DNA from: Deltaproteobacteria bacterium
Lineage (GTDB): Bacteria; Desulfobacterota; GWC2-55-46; DRQE01
Length of the DNA: 8,938 bases
Assembly: GCA_030636245.1 (NCBI GenBank)
Contig: DAOVXI010000055.1
Coordinates: forward strand, 1 to 8,938
Reading direction: 5' to 3'
This document shows, piece by piece, positions 1-6,405 of the stretch. Within the stretch, counting starts at the first letter, position 1. Every line of letters begins with the position of its first letter. Made by a program: the position numbers and the translations under genes. The notes under the pieces are model-generated. The model searched no databases, had not been told where the DNA came from, and worked only from the letters and a program-made list of their open reading frames with translations.

Positions 1-1
1 A

Positions 2-247
2 GACTACCCCAAACAAACAGTACTTGAATCAGTCATCCTTAAAAAGAAGTTATCCATTTTAGTCATGTGCGAAACATCAGATTGTAAATGGTCAATTATT
101 GGAATTGAGCTTCACCAGAGTTCGAATCCTAAGCATTTTATTCATTTCAATCTTGGTTCATATTCTAGCAAAGATGAAGCTGATAAAGCATTAATTATCA
201 AAAAAGAATTAGATCACTTTTGGAACGAAGGATATAATAATACCTAA
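2..247 (+). CDS. 3' end of an unrecognised protein (partial, start outside window)
   Basis: The frame that ends at the TAA at 245-247 is open all the way to the left edge, so the ATG at 65 is probably internal and the gene likely begins outside the window. About 81 residues are visible. They look protein-like: mixed charged and aromatic content, with a C-terminal run of the type 'YSSKDEADKALIIKKELDHFW'-like alternation of acidic and hydrophobic residues, which suggests an amphipathic helix. I do not recognise the family. The general look recalls small DNA-binding modules in integrases, but no motif supports that. It is the only plus-strand gene in the window. It lies next to the attachment-like repeats at 404-824, so it may belong to the end of a mobile element. 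Confidence 0.45.
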   Translation, partial: DYPKQTVLESVILKKKLSILVMCETSDCKWSIIGIELHQSSNPKHFIHFNLGSYSSKDEADKALIIKKELDHFWNEGYNNT

Positions 248-323
248 GACTGACCTGCCCACTAAAGCTAGTCCATGTATTATGTTGCAATTATGTGCCT
301 AAATCAAATAAACAGTCTTGTAG

Positions 324-340
324 GGTGGGCTGTGCCCACC
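324..340. repeat. GGTGGGC/GCCCACC palindrome
   Basis: A perfect 7-bp inverted repeat (GGTGGGC and GCCCACC) is separated by TGT and preceded by GTA. Very similar 'GTAGGGTGGGC...GCCCACC' units are, from general knowledge, widespread intergenic palindromes in many bacterial genomes. No U-run follows on either strand, so it is not an obvious terminator. Confidence 0.5.
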
Positions 341-403
341 GATAGATAAAGTACTTTTCCTCGCCAAAAGAACTGCGTCCACCCCTCGCGCCGGCGGTCT
401 ACG

Positions 404-422
404 CTGTGCTAAAATTGTGCTA
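404..422. repeat. TGTGCTA tandem unit, copy 1
   Basis: The 19-nt unit CTGTGCTAAAATTGTGCTA contains two GTGCTA hexamers one helical turn apart. It is repeated exactly at 583-601 and appears inverted with two changes at 557-574. Paired, helically phased short repeats like these resemble arm-type binding sites of tyrosine recombinases or their excisionases. That role is inferred. Confidence 0.55.
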
Positions 423-476
423 AGATTTGTAACCTTAATATTTTTAACCCGATTACCATTAGATTTAGTATGAAAT

Positions 477-497
477 CGGGTCGATAACCCGAAGGTC
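477..497 (+). repeat. tRNA-fMet anticodon-arm-like fragment, outer left copy
   Basis: The stretch reads as a 4-bp stem CGGG/CCCG around a 7-nt loop TCGATAA, followed by AAGGTC. It matches the anticodon arm and variable region of initiator tRNA except for three loop bases (TCG in place of CTC). TCGATAACCCGAAGGTC (481-497) recurs exactly at 6864-6880. An 8-bp inverted repeat, 447-454 with 474-481, overlaps it. It is probably an old or alternative attachment core rather than a tRNA gene, since no acceptor or T arm follows. Confidence 0.5.
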
Positions 498-529
498 ATT
501 TCTTATCAGATCAACTCCGAATCTGGTTT

Positions 530-542
530 CATAATTCGAAGG
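530..542 (+). repeat. Diverged tRNA-fMet-like fragment
   Basis: CATAATTCGAAGG resembles the tRNA-fMet sequence CATAACCCGAAGG with two changes. It lies 45 nt downstream of the better match at 477-497. Taken alone it could be chance; it is recorded because of the cluster of similar pieces around it. Confidence 0.25.
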
Positions 543-556
543 ATATTTTGAAGCAT

Positions 557-601
557 TAGCACAAAATTAGCACACTTTTTTACTGTGCTAAAATTGTGCT
601 A
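557..601. repeat. TGTGCTA units in inverted pair (copies 2 and 3)
   Basis: TAGCACAAAATTAGCACA (557-574) faces CTGTGCTAAAATTGTGCTA (583-601) across the spacer CACTTTTTA, so the segment can fold into a long, nearly perfect hairpin. The second arm is identical to the unit at 404-422. It may be a recombinase or excisionase arm-site cluster. The T-run lies in the loop rather than after the stem, so it is not a terminator. Confidence 0.55.
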
Positions 602-617
602 GAAATTATCCGCAAGC

Positions 618-645
618 ATGGAAAATAGCTCACCGGATGGAAAAT
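618..645. repeat. ATGGAAAAT direct repeat
   Basis: ATGGAAAAT occurs at 618-626 and 637-645, 19 nt apart, and a shorter ATGGA follows at 646-650. It lies just upstream of the dyad block at 662-737. This is the position that the ATGTAAA repeats (6592-6626) occupy relative to the second dyad block, so it may be an arm-type site. Confidence 0.3.
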
Positions 646-661
646 ATGGAAGCCCTCAAAT

Positions 662-737
662 GCTTGATATTTAAGGTTAAAAGGGAAACCGGCCCTAATA
701 TCAAGCCCTTACAAAATGCGCTGAATTGCGCTCATAA
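662..737 (+). other. Attachment-arm-like block, left copy (dyad plus CTCATAA core)
   Basis: A perfect 10-bp inverted repeat (662-671 with 697-706) flanks a loop carrying TAAAAGGGAAACC (678-690). Forty nucleotides further on is CTCATAA (731-737), the sequence of a tRNA-Met anticodon loop. The block at 6639-6713 has the same layout: the 13-nt motif is identical, the spacing to CTCATAA differs by one base, and the stem is kept by paired changes. After this core the DNA is not tRNA-like (GCTACTGGTTAAATC). Element end or attP-like arm is an inference; the similarity is seen directly. Confidence 0.55.
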
Positions 738-813
738 GCTACTGGTTAAATCTATAAAAAATTGAGTAAAATTAAAGACTTACGTGAAAGCGCTCTATTA
801 CCTGTTAGTTGAA

Positions 814-824
814 AACCCGAAGGT
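814..824 (+). repeat. Short tRNA-fMet-like fragment (AACCCGAAGGT)
   Basis: An 11-nt match to the 3' anticodon stem and variable region of the tRNA-fMet 3' half at 6707-6751 lies 77 nt after the CTCATAA at 731-737. No other tRNA arm can be made around it. It is a probable remnant of an attachment site, or a chance match. Confidence 0.35.
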
Positions 825-924
825 TATTTGTGACCACTTTATGATAGAAACAATCGTAATCAATAAATACAATCTACCTCATTACCATTATAAAATTACA
901 GTTATCTCTTTCGAAGTATAGTGG

Positions 925-941
925 ATGTAAATGCATTACAT
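925..941. repeat. ATGTAA...TTACAT palindrome
   Basis: A 6-bp inverted repeat with a 5-nt centre (ATGCA) lies about 40 nt downstream of the operon's last stop codon. It has no U-run, so it could be an operator-like dyad or a weak hairpin at the end of the message. Confidence 0.25.
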
Positions 942-982
942 ACAGATCGGTGAGATATAGCTCATCTTGCAGGACTTGTTGG

Positions 983-2212
983 TCAATCTGTTTCTTCTAT
1001 TTCTTCCTGCTTTATCACAATAAGACACTCATTGATGTCATCGGCTGCTAACAGAGTTACTTCAATTGTGTGCACACCCGGTGTTAGTGATAGGTCTATT
1101 TTTCTAAGTTTTCCTACGGAAGAATCTTGGTATTGCCATGTTTTAGAGTTCGTAGTTATATGTTTATGCAGATTGACAACGGTGCCGTCTACCCTGACCT
1201 CGAGAACATATGTGAGAGTGTCCTCAACTGCTTTGTTCATTACAAGGCGAGAGTCGATTCTTACCCGTTTGTTTCCCTCGACCGTTGCCTTAAGTTTTGT
1301 GTTTTTCTTGAGAGGCCACATACTTCGCGTGCGCTCCCCGCTCTTTATGGTGACTTGATCGGTAGTGTCCTCTATTTCTGTTATGACCCAAGTAATATCC
1401 GGTGGAGTAAAAACTCTTCCGATAGCAATGGTTGTTATTAAGGAGAGGATAGCCAGTAACATGACCCAGCGGCTTTGTCTCCATCTTACGGTTTTTTTCC
1501 AATGAGTTTTTTGTATGGCGGGCCAAATTTCTTTTCGTGCCCTATTGAGGTCATGGGCAAAGTCAATCTCACACCAGGGTAGCCCCGCTATGTCGACACC
1601 TTTTATATTTTCGGTTTTGGCAAGTTCCTTTAAAGCCGCTCCCAGCCACTGGTTCTTTCCTCCTGAGGATATTATCTCGTCACATTTGTCGAGTAGCCTT
1701 ATTACTGTTTTTTCAGTAAGCTTCAGTATGCCTACATTTTCTCCTGTAACAAGCTCAGGGTTTAACTCTTTGCTCATTTCTAATAGTCGATTGCTTTCGA
1801 CGTTGACCTTCATGTGTTCACGGCCTTGGCCCGAGTTAGAGTCGTATGCGATCGCATCGCCTTCTGTTGCTGCAAGCCGCTCTAGTATCTTGGGGTGGAA
1901 GATGGTGTCACAGTTGAGTATTATAAGGTCCCCTTTTATCCAGTCCCTTGCCAGGCTAAAGGAGTATATACTGTTGGTTGATGCCCAGCTCGGGTTGGGT
2001 ATGAAGTCGGCTCTTAAGCCGACCCGTTCGCGTACTTCTTCGCTTGAGTAGCCTACGACCATACCAACGGGTCCGATCCCTGTTTCTGCTAGGGCTTTGA
2101 GTTGATGCTCTATGATAGGTCTTCGACCGACCTCTAAAAGACATTTATGTAGTCCTTCGTCTGCGGAACCAAGACGGCTTCCTCTGCCTGCTGCCAAGAT
2201 AAGTGCCTTCAT
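983..2212 (-). CDS. Sugar/alcohol-phosphate nucleotidyltransferase fused to a membrane anchor and extracytoplasmic domain
   Basis: Residues 1 to about 235 form an NTP-transferase domain of the kind that activates sugar or alcohol phosphates, nearest in look to phosphocholine or other CDP-alcohol cytidylyltransferases. Visible landmarks are the nucleotide-binding loop LAAGRGSRLG (6-15), K23, the metal-binding LNCD (99-102), GENVGI (157-162) and WCEIDF (213-218). A basic stretch (239-248) is followed by one membrane segment (about 249-267), and about 140 residues of unrecognised, beta-rich sequence follow. By the positive-inside rule, the enzyme sits in the cytoplasm and the tail outside it. 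Family members are usually about 230-260 residues long, so the anchor and tail are an unusual addition. The ATG overlaps the stop of the ABC gene (TAATG), implying translational coupling. It is the last gene of the operon. The substrate cannot be told from sequence, but the glycerophosphotransferase-like neighbour favours a CDP product. Confidence 0.88.
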   Translation of the reverse strand: MKALILAAGRGSRLGSADEGLHKCLLEVGRRPIIEHQLKALAETGIGPVGMVVGYSSEEVRERVGLRADFIPNPSWASTNSIYSFSLARDWIKGDLIILNCDTIFHPKILERLAATEGDAIAYDSNSGQGREHMKVNVESNRLLEMSKELNPELVTGENVGILKLTEKTVIRLLDKCDEIISSGGKNQWLGAALKELAKTENIKGVDIAGLPWCEIDFAHDLNRARKEIWPAIQKTHWKKTVRWRQSRWVMLLAILSLITTIAIGRVFTPPDITWVITEIEDTTDQVTIKSGERTRSMWPLKKNTKLKATVEGNKRVRIDSRLVMNKAVEDTLTYVLEVRVDGTVVNLHKHITTNSKTWQYQDSSVGKLRKIDLSLTPGVHTIEVTLLAADDINECLIVIKQEEIEETD

Positions 2213-3960
2213 TATGTTGTCTTACTCTCCTTAATTTTACTTTTATGCAATTTCCATTCGTAATATTCTTTAGGGCTGCCGTTAAAGCGTACCTTACCTC
2301 TTCGCATAACAATAACATGGTCAAAGCTGTTTAATGCCAAGGCGCGCGACATGCCGATTACAAGTGTGCGTTCTGCACTAAGTTCTAGTAAGCTTATTAG
2401 CCTCTTTTTTGCAGCCTTGTTTGTTAAGCCCTCAAGCGCTGAGTCCAGTACATACATGGATGTTCTTTTAAGAAGTACGGAGCCGAGCTTAAGGGTCATT
2501 GCCTCATACCTTGAAAGCTCCGAAGAACCTATCTTCGTATTAAGCCCCTTTGGCAAGGAGGTTATGACTTTCATTATGCCTGTATCCTTAAGGATCTTTT
2601 CTTGGTCCGGGCTTAATTTATCCGGGCCGGAAAGTCCTAGGAGTTGCCAAACGCGGATTGGCGTAAAGACTGCCTCCTGAGGTGTATAGGTACACTCAGT
2701 ATAAAGAGAACCGTTTGCTTTTGTAATATCTATACCGTCCCATGTAACGGTGCCGTTTAAGTCTTTTTCTCTGCCGGCTATTAATCTAAGAAGGTTCGAT
2801 TTGCCGTCACCAGGACCGCCAATGATAGCTACGTGATCACCGGCTTTTATTACAAGGTTCGTTGTTTTAAGTCTAGGCCATCTTTTCCGTCCTTCATAGG
2901 GGGGTAGCTTTACGTCCTCTATTCTGAGTTCTGCTGATAGGGGAGAGAGGGTAACACCTCCGGTAGATTCTTCAACCCCCTGGTCCAGTAACGTGCCTAT
3001 CCTGTCTGCGTTTGCGAGCACCTTTCCGCTGCGCGCTATCTGGCGTCCAACCTGAACGATACGCCTGTGGACAGTCATCGCATATATTATAAAGAGAAAG
3101 AGAACCCCCGGATCAAGTCTGCCCGCTTCAATTTGTCCGGCTCCGTACCAAAGTCCCGCTCCAACGGTCAGGGCTAGCACCATGTATACTTTAAGTGAAG
3201 AAATGGTTATAAGTTTTGTTGTTTTAACATCGGCCTTTGCACTTGATCGGTCTGCTTCATCCAGTTCTGCTTGGCTTTCATATGTGCTAAGTGCTTGCTG
3301 CATGGAAGCAGCAAGGGCTCCTTCTTTGGCACGTTGCTTGCCTGCTGTCTCTGCTACAGGCTCTAGTGTTTTAAAGCCTATCCAGATCGAGATAAGGCCT
3401 CCTACGAGAAAAAAGAGTCCGAGCATCGGCGCAAGGTAGAGGAATACGACGCATATGCCTATGTATAAAAGAGAGTTCTGTGAAAGGTGTACGAGTATCC
3501 CGTTCAGTCCGGTACTGATGCGGGCACTGTCGCCTATAATACGGGCAATTATGTCGCCGCTTTTTGTATTATTTTTTCCGGACTGCGAGCTAAGGACGCT
3601 TCTTGCAGCCGAGCTTCTAAGGTCGTGAGCGGTCTGTACGGAGAACCTCTTCATGTTTATCCTAAGCACCATCTCGCTTAGCCCGGTACAAAGGGATAAC
3701 AAGATGTAAAGGACGGCAAGCCAGAGTACTATGCTGCCGGTGCTTGGGAGAAAAGCCAGAAAGCTGATATCTGCCTCTGGTGTAGTTTTAAAAATAACCT
3801 CCATAACCCATCGTAGAGGCCAGGGCATAAGCAGGCGGAAAGCAACCACTGCTACGGCCGATAAGGTGCCAATGGCAAGGTACTTTGTGTGAGCTTTTCC
3901 AAAGCGGCGTATCGTATTAAAGGAATGTAGGCTTTTTTCGCGTGTCCACAAGGTGGCCAA
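2212..3960 (-). CDS. ABC exporter half-transporter with a degenerate nucleotide-binding domain
   Basis: A fused permease-ATPase of 582 residues, the usual length for type IV (MsbA-like) half-exporters. Six membrane segments are likely, at roughly 26-45, 74-96, 161-178, 179-196, 251-273 and 284-298. In the ATPase domain, Walker A GGPGDGKS (381-388) and the Q-loop Gln (428) are present. The signature LSGGQ is LSRYE (482-486). After Walker B Asp506 the residues EPT of LDEPTSALD appear deleted (VLD-SALE), removing the catalytic glutamate. The switch histidine is Ser538. ATP binding looks possible, but hydrolysis at this site should be weak or absent. It may work with a second, active half-transporter encoded elsewhere, or as an ATP-gated scaffold. 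The start is TTG at 3960, chosen for GGAG 10 nt upstream (3971-3974); no ATG near the start has a comparable SD. The substrate is probably a polymer or lipid-linked intermediate, from context. Confidence 0.88.
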   Translation of the reverse strand: MATLWTREKSLHSFNTIRRFGKAHTKYLAIGTLSAVAVVAFRLLMPWPLRWVMEVIFKTTPEADISFLAFLPSTGSIVLWLAVLYILLSLCTGLSEMVLRINMKRFSVQTAHDLRSSAARSVLSSQSGKNNTKSGDIIARIIGDSARISTGLNGILVHLSQNSLLYIGICVVFLYLAPMLGLFFLVGGLISIWIGFKTLEPVAETAGKQRAKEGALAASMQQALSTYESQAELDEADRSSAKADVKTTKLITISSLKVYMVLALTVGAGLWYGAGQIEAGRLDPGVLFLFIIYAMTVHRRIVQVGRQIARSGKVLANADRIGTLLDQGVEESTGGVTLSPLSAELRIEDVKLPPYEGRKRWPRLKTTNLVIKAGDHVAIIGGPGDGKSNLLRLIAGREKDLNGTVTWDGIDITKANGSLYTECTYTPQEAVFTPIRVWQLLGLSGPDKLSPDQEKILKDTGIMKVITSLPKGLNTKIGSSELSRYEAMTLKLGSVLLKRTSMYVLDSALEGLTNKAAKKRLISLLELSAERTLVIGMSRALALNSFDHVIVMRRGKVRFNGSPKEYYEWKLHKSKIKESKTT

Positions 3961-3970
3961 TGTAAAGTGT

Positions 3971-3975
3971 CTCCT
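3971..3975 (-). promoter_or_regulatory. Ribosome binding site deciding a TTG start
   Basis: AGGAG on the minus strand is followed, after 10 nt, by TTG at 3960-3958. The same 10-nt spacing is used by the barrel gene and by spoVG in this window, which supports TTG as the start of the ABC gene. The next in-frame TTG would be 19 nt away. Confidence 0.6.
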
Positions 3976-3981
3976 GGTTAG

Positions 3982-5109
3982 TTATTCTGGTAAAAGAACC
4001 TTAACGTCGTCTGGAAGCTCTTTCTCTATTTCGGCCGCGTGAAGTATGACTCCTTTAATCCTATCGCTCGCACCGCCGGGTTTATAGAAGACCTGGCTGG
4101 CCACTTCACGCCTAAGTTCGCTCCTTTGCTCCTTTTGAGCAAGGCTCTCCGTAATCGTTTCCACGATATCAGCTTTCTTATCTATTATGGTTCCTATTCT
4201 GCGCGAGTCAAGGTCTAACGCTTCGGCACGTTTGGTTATCTTTGCCATAAGCTTAGGTATCTCAAGGAAAATAATAGGACGGTCCATGAGCGTGTACTCA
4301 ACAGATACTGAGGATGCATCGGTTATAAGAAGGTCCGCCGCGTGGAGGTATGGGATAACGTTTAGGTCTCTTACGACCTTAACCCTTTCGTTTTCAAAAG
4401 GTTTAAGACGTTCAAACCAGTTTATTACATTTTTAGGGTGATCATGCGGTTTTATGAGCAGGTTCCATTTACCGGCATCGCTAATAGAGCTTATAAGTTT
4501 TTCGCCCATTGATTCAAGCGCATTGTGCTTGTCTCCAGTTGGTGCGAAAAGAAGGGTGGGAAGGGCAGGGTCTACATCCAGTCCTCTTAGAAGCTCGTTC
4601 CTATCCAGCGTTTCATTAATAAGTGCGTCTGTTTTGGCAAAGCCGGTCAATAGGCACTCGGAGCCACCCTTGCGTATGAACCCTTGAGAGCGAAAGAGTT
4701 CTGCATGGTATGGACCGGGCAGACACAGGACGTCGAAACGGAGAGCCTTTTCCCTTACGGCCAGGTTCTTAAAAGACACACCGTGAAATATTTGTACCGT
4801 TTTCTTGGCAGAACGCGGGAAAAGGGTGTCTGATAAATGTGCGCAGACCAAAACGTCGAAGTCTTCCTCCCTTGCCTGTTCTATCGGAATAACGCGGTCT
4901 TTATCCACGGGGTAGGGGTCATAGAAACCTTCGATGTTAAAGGTTGTCTCGTCCTTGTCTTTGTTGCGGAAACCACCGGAGAGCCAGACCTCAACGCGCG
5001 GGTCATTCTTTAGCAACTCGTAGATGGGGAGAAAGCAAAGAAAGTGAACAGGGGCGTAGCCGCTAAAGAGAATCCTTTTTGGTTTATCTGTTTTTATAGA
5101 GTTAGTCAT
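3982..5109 (-). CDS. CDP-glycerol glycerophosphotransferase-like enzyme
   Basis: The protein has 375 residues and no signal or membrane segment. It has the GT-B look of the TagB/TagF-type glycerophosphotransferase domain (CDP-glycerol:poly(glycerophosphate) glycerophosphotransferase). Landmarks are FHGVSFKN (108-115), LPGPYHAELF (130-139), FAPTGD (188-193), LIKPHDHP (218-225) and LLITDASSVSVEY (260-272), which carry the histidines and acidic/serine residues expected for the CDP-substrate site. Such enzymes move an alditol phosphate from a CDP donor onto a lipid-linked acceptor or growing chain at the inner face of the membrane. The family is best known from Gram-positive teichoic acids; Gram-negative members make or decorate capsules and surface glycans. 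The exact donor is unknown. Its ATG overlaps the barrel gene's stop (TAATG), and a 21-nt gap separates it from the ABC gene. Confidence 0.85.
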   Translation of the reverse strand: MTNSIKTDKPKRILFSGYAPVHFLCFLPIYELLKNDPRVEVWLSGGFRNKDKDETTFNIEGFYDPYPVDKDRVIPIEQAREEDFDVLVCAHLSDTLFPRSAKKTVQIFHGVSFKNLAVREKALRFDVLCLPGPYHAELFRSQGFIRKGGSECLLTGFAKTDALINETLDRNELLRGLDVDPALPTLLFAPTGDKHNALESMGEKLISSISDAGKWNLLIKPHDHPKNVINWFERLKPFENERVKVVRDLNVIPYLHAADLLITDASSVSVEYTLMDRPIIFLEIPKLMAKITKRAEALDLDSRRIGTIIDKKADIVETITESLAQKEQRSELRREVASQVFYKPGGASDRIKGVILHAAEIEKELPDDVKVLLPE

Positions 5110-6260
5110 TAGAACCTGTATCCGTAGTTGATTGATAGTATTGTACGTGCGTAGCTTGTTTCTTCAGAGCCGGTTGCGTCCGTTCCTTTGTTAGAGTTTT
5201 GGGTTGTTCGTTCTATGCCAAAGTTAACTGAACCTAAGCTCAGTAGGGCTGACAATTTATGTCGGGTATCATCTCTGTTGTTGTGTGATTCGTCATAAAG
5301 TTCGGCAGAAGAATATGAACGGAACCTTAGATCATAGGCGAGTTTTAGCTTGGCGTTGTTTGCCATCTTGATCTTCGTAAAAACGCCTATCTCGTTTGAT
5401 GTAAAGGAGCGGTCTATATTTGCAATAACCCTTGAGTCAGGGTCTATCGAGGTGTTGCCGTTAATGTCAATCCCGTAAAGGGTTTCGTCAAGTATTATAA
5501 CTTCGCTATGGACATCGTTGTCTATATTACTGTATGTGTAGTTCAACCCCAGAGCCATGTTCTTCTTTAAGTCATATGTCAGCTTTATTGGTATGAACCA
5601 TCCGCTTCTGTCTCTGCCGGTGAAGGGAGAGTCGTAGTTGCGGTCAGTAAGGCCGAAGCCTGCTTCAAAATCAAGGTCTTTGCTGAGTTTTCTTGCGTAG
5701 ACAAGGGAAACTTCCGTATCCGTAGTAACGCCGGCATCATATACACGTTCATCATCCGCTACATTTGCCGTGGTGAGAGTGTCGGTCAGGTAGTTCTTTT
5801 TAAAGCGGCTCGGCACGAACTCGAGGTTAAGTTTGAGCAATCCCTTGTTGCCTGTATCTTGTTGTGCGTTAAAATTTAACTTAACATAGCTGGCGGCTGT
5901 ATTCTGAAGGTAATAGCGTGGTTCGATATTGACACCAAGCTTGGCTTTTTTGCCGAAAGGACTTGGTCCCGAAGCCGAAAGTTTAAGTTGGGCTTTTATA
6001 ACAATATCACTACTGCTCTCCATGTCGTTATAGCGCCCGCTTATCTCCTCGGCAGTAGTTGGGCTGTCTACATCGTTTTTTTTGGAGGACTTTAGGAGAA
6101 AAACGTTGGTGTTATACTTGCCATCTACCTCAACCTGAATTTTGGTGCTCCATTTTTTTTGAGGCTCTGCTGCTTCCGTCTCGGTGAGTGTAAACCCGAA
6201 AGCGATAACGACAGTAAGAATAAAGGTAGGCATGAAAATGCCTTTGATGCTTCTTAGCAT
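5109..6260 (-). CDS. Outer-membrane beta-barrel protein, first gene of the operon
   Basis: The precursor has 383 residues. An N-terminal signal peptide shows K6, a hydrophobic run (about 11-25) and likely cleavage near TEAA (28-31). The rest is a series of alternating amphipathic strands with polar turns, rich in Tyr, Asn and Asp, ending in YGYRF. A terminal aromatic residue like this is the recognition signal for the outer-membrane barrel assembly machinery. I recognise no specific family; it resembles uncharacterised barrels found in polysaccharide export loci. It could form a pore for the product of this operon, or modify or anchor it. The ATG at 6260 is preceded by GGAG with a 10-nt gap. 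A downstream ATG (residue 10) would lose the basic signal-peptide N-region, so 6260 is preferred. Control is most likely through the c-di-GMP-I aptamer just upstream (6282-6369). Confidence 0.82.
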   Translation of the reverse strand: MLRSIKGIFMPTFILTVVIAFGFTLTETEAAEPQKKWSTKIQVEVDGKYNTNVFLLKSSKKNDVDSPTTAEEISGRYNDMESSSDIVIKAQLKLSASGPSPFGKKAKLGVNIEPRYYLQNTAASYVKLNFNAQQDTGNKGLLKLNLEFVPSRFKKNYLTDTLTTANVADDERVYDAGVTTDTEVSLVYARKLSKDLDFEAGFGLTDRNYDSPFTGRDRSGWFIPIKLTYDLKKNMALGLNYTYSNIDNDVHSEVIILDETLYGIDINGNTSIDPDSRVIANIDRSFTSNEIGVFTKIKMANNAKLKLAYDLRFRSYSSAELYDESHNNRDDTRHKLSALLSLGSVNFGIERTTQNSNKGTDATGSEETSYARTILSINYGYRF

Positions 6261-6270
6261 GGTCTTGGGT

Positions 6271-6274
6271 CTCC
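6271..6274 (-). promoter_or_regulatory. Ribosome binding site with overlapping switch sequence
   Basis: GGAG lies 10 nt before the barrel gene ATG, and its last G opens GACCCA (minus strand, 6271-6266). That hexamer is exactly complementary to TGGGTC (6304-6299), which is the 3' strand of an inner stem of the upstream aptamer. The pairing offers a simple way for the riboswitch to hide or free the site. The complementarity is seen; the mechanism is inferred. Confidence 0.45.
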
Positions 6275-6281
6275 TTCTATT

Positions 6282-6369
6282 TTATTAGTCGGCCCCTCGA
6301 CCCAGCTAAGATTAGCTTTGGGCAGGTAGCTTTGCGTCGTCCGGTTTCCCAGGGTTTGCCAGCTATTAA
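6282..6369 (-). promoter_or_regulatory. c-di-GMP-I (GEMM-I) riboswitch aptamer
   Basis: Read on the minus strand, the leader carries the class signature in order: GGCAAACC, a short CTGG/CCGG hairpin capped by the GNRA tetraloop GAAA, then GACGCAAAGC, and a second, longer hairpin arm with CCT/AGG and CCC/GGG stem pieces topped by AGCTAA...TTAGCT. A closing helix is formed by TTAATAGCTGGC (6369-6358) and GCCGACTAATAA (6293-6282), with ten of twelve positions paired. Aligned to the Vibrio Vc2 aptamer, the ligand-selecting position just before GCAAACC reads G, which favours c-di-GMP over cGAMP. The 3' strand differs somewhat from the usual GGGTTRCC. It lies 21 nt before the barrel gene start, with no U-tract after a hairpin, so translational control is more likely than termination. 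Confidence 0.88.
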
Positions 6370-6380
6370 TATGTGGTATT

Positions 6381-6402
6381 AAAGGTATCTTGCGATACTT
6401 TT
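6381..6402 (-). promoter_or_regulatory. 5' leader hairpin with GCAA tetraloop
   Basis: GTATC-GCAA-GATAC (minus strand, 6398-6385) forms a 5-bp hairpin capped by a GNRA tetraloop. It would be at the very 5' end of the operon message, between the promoter and the aptamer. It could stabilise the transcript or help the aptamer fold. Confidence 0.4.
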
Positions 6403-6405
6403 ATA

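Larger units (their letters stand above)
248..982. other. 735-nt AT-rich gene-free stretch with attachment-like repeats
   Basis: No credible gene fills this stretch. The 66-residue minus-strand frame at 299-499 runs across repeats and has no recognisable domain. What it holds is repetitive: a GTGGGC palindrome (324-340), three TGTGCTA-type repeat units (404-422, 557-574, 583-601), fragments resembling the anticodon arm of tRNA-fMet (477-497, 530-542, 814-824), a dyad block ending in CTCATAA (662-737) and a small palindrome (925-941). No clear terminator with a U-run follows the nucleotidyltransferase stop at 983 on the minus strand. Confidence 0.7.

Noticed and set aside
299..499. 66-codon minus-strand frame
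   Set aside because: It crosses the GTGGGC palindrome, a TGTGCTA unit and a tRNA-like fragment, shows no recognisable domain and has no convincing SD.
404..601. CRISPR array
   Set aside because: There are only two identical direct copies 179 nt apart plus one inverted copy, with no regular spacers and no cas genes.
662..706. A second GEMM riboswitch or a terminator
   Set aside because: The GGGAAACC loop superficially recalls GEMM, but GACGCAAAGC is absent and no U-run follows the dyad. The matching block at 6639 points to an attachment arm instead.
1515..2051. 178-codon plus-strand frame
   Set aside because: It lies fully antisense to the nucleotidyltransferase, is Ser-rich and low in domain character, and has no upstream SD. 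It is a shadow of the real gene.
2351..3681. Plus-strand frames of 64-109 codons
   Set aside because: They are antisense to the ABC exporter, whose motifs and membrane segments account for this DNA.
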